From the NCBI GenBank assembly GCA_902494535.1, contig CABUTO010000004.1, positions 32,401-96,400 on the forward strand: DNA of 64,000 nt, read 5' to 3'. Shown here in pieces: positions 60,912-64,000 of this stretch. The stretch's first letter is position 1; every line of letters starts with the position of its first letter. The notes beneath the pieces are model-generated. The model made no database searches and had not been told where the DNA came from. It was given only the letters and a program-made list of their open reading frames with translations. Source of the stretch: an uncultured Collinsella sp. (GTDB lineage: Bacteria > Actinomycetota > Coriobacteriia > Coriobacteriales > Coriobacteriaceae). A program made the position numbers and the translations under genes.

Positions 60912-61814
60912 TTACTTTTTATCGGCGGTCAAGGGAAGCTTTTCCGCCGACACATCCAAGCCATAGCGATAGCTGATGGCATCGACAGGACAGGCCCCGA
61001 TGCACTTTCCGCACCGGATACATTCGGCATGATTGGGCGCGCGGACCACATCAACGTCCATCTGACAAACCCTTGAACACTTGCCGCACGAGACGCATTT
61101 GCACGCGTCAACCTGAATCCCCAACAAGGACACCTTATTCATGAGCGCATAGAATGCGCCGAGTGGACAAATCCATTTGCAGAAGGGGCGGTAGAACAAA
61201 ACGCTCAGCACTACCACGGCAATGAGAACGGCAAGCTTCCAGGTAAAGAGATGTCCCAACGCAGATCGAATGCCGGCATTGGCGATGGCCAGCGGAATGG
61301 CGCCCTCGAGCACACCCTGTGGACAGATGTACTTACAAAAGAACGGGTCGCCCATGCCCACGTCGTTAACCACCAAGACGGGCAGCAGCACCACGGCAAA
61401 CAGCAGCACGACGTACTTGATGTATGTGAGCGGCTTGAGCTTTTTCGTGGAGAACTTTTTGCCGGGAATCTTATGAAGCAGCTCCTGCAGCCAGCCAAAC
61501 GGGCACAGAAAGCCGCATACAAAGCGTCCCAGCAGCACGCCGAGCAAAATGAGCGTACCGGTAACATAGTAAGAAAAGTTGAACTTGGATGAACCTACCA
61601 CCGACTGGAACGACCCGATGGGGCACGCACCCGATGCCGCGGGGCACGAATAGCAATTAAGTCCAGGTACGCAGACTGTTTTTCCCGCGCCCTGATAGAT
61701 ACCGCCTTTGGCAAAGTTTGGCAGGTGAATATTGGTGACCAGCGTCGCCGCCGCCTGAATGAATCCGCGAAATCGGGCCAAAACATGCGACGCAGTGTTT
61801 TCTCTTTTATCCAA
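60912..61814 (-). CDS. Membrane polyferredoxin (4Fe-4S, NapH/CcdA-like)
   Basis: About 300 residues; start uncertain. TTG 61814 with GGAG ten bases before it is one candidate, an in-frame ATG at 61862 with poor spacing is another. Four to five hydrophobic helices carry cysteine clusters: PGLNCYSCPAASGACP, CGFLCPFGWLQ, CKYICPQG and CKWICPLG. The C-terminal end is a soluble two-cluster ferredoxin: CKCVSCGKCSRVC and CIRCGKCIGACPVDAI. This type relays electrons across the membrane to periplasmic redox partners. The downstream TlpA-type lipoprotein is the likely acceptor, and the divergent two-component system the likely regulator. Confidence 0.82.
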   Translation of the reverse strand: MDKRENTASHVLARFRGFIQAAATLVTNIHLPNFAKGGIYQGAGKTVCVPGLNCYSCPAASGACPIGSFQSVVGSSKFNFSYYVTGTLILLGVLLGRFVCGFLCPFGWLQELLHKIPGKKFSTKKLKPLTYIKYVVLLFAVVLLPVLVVNDVGMGDPFFCKYICPQGVLEGAIPLAIANAGIRSALGHLFTWKLAVLIAVVVLSVLFYRPFCKWICPLGAFYALMNKVSLLGIQVDACKCVSCGKCSRVCQMDVDVVRAPNHAECIRCGKCIGACPVDAISYRYGLDVSAEKLPLTADKK

Positions 61815-62043
61815 TTCCGATACACTCCAAGCACAGCCTAATCGCTTTGGCCAGCACGGCATCCGCCTCGCCACGCATAACGCCAAAGCACACCATGGCA
61901 ATTCCGACGATCAACAAAGCGACCTGTACCACGGGTTTTACCGCTTTGAACAACCTGACCACTCCTTTCGTTACGCGACCATTGGACCATATCGACTATA
62001 AAATCCGTGTTAAGCGCGATTTGGAATGTGCAAGGAGACTGTT

Positions 62044-62718
62044 ATGCGTATTTTGATCGTCGAGGACGAGCGGGCGCTGTGTGACGCAATCGCGCGCAGC
62101 TTGCGAAACTTGGCGTACAGCGTCGACTGCTGTCACGACGGACAGGAAGCGCTCGACCTACTGGACGTTGAGGCCTTCGACCTCGTGGTACTCGACCTCA
62201 ACCTTCCCCGTATCGATGGCATGGCCGTGCTCAGGGAACTTAGGAAAACTGACTGCGAGACTAAGGTACTGATTCTGTCCGCACGTGGCGAAGTATCCGA
62301 TAAAGTTGCCGGACTCGATGCCGGCGCCAACGATTACCTCACCAAGCCGTTTCATCTGGACGAGCTTGCGGCAAGAATTCGCAGCCTTACCCTCAGACGC
62401 TTTACACAAAGCGACATAGTTTTAACCTGCGGAAAGCTCCGCTTTGACACCAAGGCGCGCATCGCTTCCGTGGACAGCGAGGCTTTATCTCTTACGCGCA
62501 AGGAAATGGGAATCTTGGAATACCTGATGCTTAATCAGGGGCGTCCGGTAAGTCAAGAGGAGCTTATCGAGCACGTTTGGGATAGCAGCGTGAACAGCTT
62601 TAGCAACGCAACCCGCGTTCATATCTCGTCACTCCGCAAAAAGCTACGCAGCGCTTTGGGATACGACCCGATTCGCAATCGGATTGGAGAGGGCTACGTT
62701 ATGGAGGATGGAGAATGA
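62044..62718 (+). CDS. OmpR/PhoB-family response regulator
   Basis: 224 residues from ATG 62044 (AAGGAG upstream). Receiver: MRILIVEDERALCDAIARSL, phospho-acceptor D51 in VVLDLNLPRIDG, then ILSARGEVSDKVAGLDAGANDYLTKPFHLDELAARI. C-terminal winged helix with LTRKEMGILEYLMLNQGRPVSQEELIEHVWDSSVNSFSNATRVHISSLRKKL. Its stop overlaps the kinase start as ATGA. Divergent from the polyferredoxin/TlpA genes and probably controls them. Confidence 0.95.
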   Translation: MRILIVEDERALCDAIARSLRNLAYSVDCCHDGQEALDLLDVEAFDLVVLDLNLPRIDGMAVLRELRKTDCETKVLILSARGEVSDKVAGLDAGANDYLTKPFHLDELAARIRSLTLRRFTQSDIVLTCGKLRFDTKARIASVDSEALSLTRKEMGILEYLMLNQGRPVSQEELIEHVWDSSVNSFSNATRVHISSLRKKLRSALGYDPIRNRIGEGYVMEDGE

Positions 62719-63854
62719 AAGGGCTTTCGCTGCAATGGCGTATAACGATTATGACGGCACTGCTCACATGCGCGGCATGCGTGCTGACGAACTGCCTGGT
62801 CGGCTATACGGGCATGCGCTACATGGATGCCATCGGCAGCGACATCTCGGCCCTTAGCGCAGCCGGCGTAGATGCACCTCAGGCGTTTGACCCAACGAAG
62901 GGGAGCCTCGATGACGAGGTCACGATCGTCGTAAACGACGCACAGGAGTCTTTTGGCACGACAGCCTGGTACATCACGGCTGGAGTCACACTCCTTGGCG
63001 GCGCGCTGGCATACTTTGTGAGCGGCCGTGCACTCAAACCGCTGCACGATTTTGCTGCACAGGTTGAGCGCGTGCAGCCTGACAACCTAAGCGAAATCAG
63101 ACTCAGCGAAGATGTACCCACCGAGTTACAACGATGCAGCGCCTCTTTCAACGACATGATCGCCCGTCTTGGCGAAGGGTTCTCTGCACAGCGTCAGTTT
63201 ACCGGCAACGCCGCACACGAGCTGCGCACCCCGCTCGCCCTTATGCAAGCACAGATTGAACTATTCATCTCCGAGCACCCCGGTTTGCAACCCGAAACGG
63301 CCGAGCTGCTCGGCCTGCTACAAGAACAAACCGAGCGCATGTCTCGAATGGCCAAGGTATTGCTCGAGATGAGCGAGCTCCGCAGCGTTCCTTGCGAGGA
63401 CGATGTGGAGCTTGGTCCCTTGTCCGAAGAGGTCCTCACCGACCTTGCGCCACTTGCCGAGAATAAGGGCATAGCCCTCAATTGTGCTGGAGACGCTTTA
63501 GTAATCGGGAACGATGCGCTCCTCTATCGGCTGGTGTTTAACTTGGCCGAAAACGCCATCCGTTACAGCCGCCCCGACTCGACTGTCAACGTCTCCATCA
63601 GCGACAGCGACAACCACGTGCTCCTGCGAGTCAAAGATGAGGGCCCGGGAATACCCAAGCAGTACCGTGAGAGCATCTTCCAGCCGTTCTTTCGTCTAGA
63701 CAAATCCCGCAGCAGGGCATACGGCGGCGCAGGGCTCGGGTTAGCGCTCGTTTGGGAGATTGCAGCGCTTCACGGTGGCACGGTAGAGGTCGAAACAAGT
63801 TCCGAGAACGGAACCACCATGCTCGTGAGCCTCTCAAAGGGGGCCACCACGTGA
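62715..63854 (+). CDS. Sensor histidine kinase paired with the OmpR-type regulator
   Basis: 379 residues. Helix near 10-32 (ITIMTALLTCAACVLTNCLVG) and another near 92-114 flank a short external loop of ~60 residues. HAMP-like linker then HisKA with FTGNAAHELRTPL (H near 172), HATPase with NLAENAIRYSRP, DEGPGIPKQYRES and GGAGLGLALVW. Small external loop suggests sensing of envelope stress or membrane state. The gene overlaps its regulator by four bases, a normal two-component operon. Confidence 0.93.
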   Translation: MKGLSLQWRITIMTALLTCAACVLTNCLVGYTGMRYMDAIGSDISALSAAGVDAPQAFDPTKGSLDDEVTIVVNDAQESFGTTAWYITAGVTLLGGALAYFVSGRALKPLHDFAAQVERVQPDNLSEIRLSEDVPTELQRCSASFNDMIARLGEGFSAQRQFTGNAAHELRTPLALMQAQIELFISEHPGLQPETAELLGLLQEQTERMSRMAKVLLEMSELRSVPCEDDVELGPLSEEVLTDLAPLAENKGIALNCAGDALVIGNDALLYRLVFNLAENAIRYSRPDSTVNVSISDSDNHVLLRVKDEGPGIPKQYRESIFQPFFRLDKSRSRAYGGAGLGLALVWEIAALHGGTVEVETSSENGTTMLVSLSKGATT

Positions 63855-63893
63855 TCCGACTGTCCAGGGGTCCCACTCGGCATTGTGAAACGC

Positions 63894-64000
63894 GTCCCAA
63901 AACTTGGACATGAGAAATGGGAGGCAGTTGGAGTGGGAAGGATAAACTGGACTTTCTTTTAAGGATCCTCAAGCGTATTGCCGCTCGTATTCCACTGGAG
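63894..64000 (-). mobile_element. Right-edge fragment of an IS3-family element (putative)
   Basis: On the minus strand the last nine codons before a TGA (63969-63971) read PVEYERQYA, the usual C-terminus of IS3-family transposases (…LSPVEYE…). Downstream of it, GTCCAAGTTTTGGGAC at 63894-63909 resembles a terminal inverted repeat. The rest of the element is beyond the window, so the family call rests on a few residues. Confidence 0.45.
63969..64000 (-). CDS. IS3-type transposase, last nine codons only
   Basis: PVEYERQYA then TGA. The gene runs off the right edge. Too short to say whether the transposase is intact. The pattern matches the LSPVEYE tail of IS3-family OrfB proteins. Confidence 0.4.
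   Translation of the reverse strand, partial: PVEYERQYA

Noticed and set aside
61814..62043. Small genes between the polyferredoxin and the response regulator
   Set aside because: Short frames on both strands lack good ribosome-binding sites and recognisable sequence; the uncertain polyferredoxin start explains part of the space.

Overview
The window looks like a chromosomal segment of a high-G+C, Gram-positive gut anaerobe of the Coriobacteriia, most likely Collinsella or a close relative. This is an inference from GC-rich codon choice, lipoprotein and two-component gene styles, several flavodoxin/ferredoxin and anaerobe-type proteins, and many interspersed palindromic repeats. No rRNA or tRNA gene was recognised. 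I could not search a database.

Layout. 1-2.6 kb: start of a HAD phosphatase, then a TPP riboswitch with terminator controlling thiM, a thiamine-binding protein gene and thiE. 2.7-8.3 kb: patatin-like lipase and two paralogous c-di-GMP proteins. 8.3-11.2 kb: flavin reductase, ArsC-like protein, G3E GTPase, trmL. 11.3-16.8 kb: two related AAA-type ATPases bracketing a UvrA-like gene and an acetyltransferase, punctuated by one palindromic repeat family. 16.8-30.6 kb: mostly housekeeping or transport genes (TetM-like GTPase, mscL, rsmJ, rlmA, MATE, LysR/EamA pair, ung, SDR, queuosine-precursor transporter with a likely preQ1 riboswitch, prfC). 30.6-31.1 kb: a four-unit array of long hairpins with a period near 81 bp. 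31.1-37.5 kb: GntR-ABC operon, EamA, EFR1 flavodoxin/ferredoxin, ClC channel, LOG protein, K+ channel. 37.7-44.2 kb: two hybrid histidine kinases, one fused to two periplasmic binding domains, the other next to a separate binding lipoprotein. 44.3-49.9 kb: PatB-type lyase, trmO, a TipAS-type regulator, glutaredoxin, a repeat-rich low-GC stretch with an orphan antitoxin-like gene, and dus.

50.3-56.3 kb is the most interesting part. It holds an agmatine-deiminase-like enzyme, a divergent carbamoyltransferase whose usual HCLP signature reads HELP, two paralogous MFS carriers and a TetR regulator with four copies of a matching palindrome. I read it as a catabolic deiminase pathway for an unidentified guanidino compound: import, deimination, phosphorolysis to carbamoyl phosphate and export. 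Copies of the same palindromic repeat flank it on both sides.

56.4-63.9 kb: a large MacB/FtsX-type ABC protein, then a thioredoxin-like lipoprotein and a membrane polyferredoxin divergent from an OmpR/kinase pair. The right edge holds what appears to be the end of an IS3-family element.
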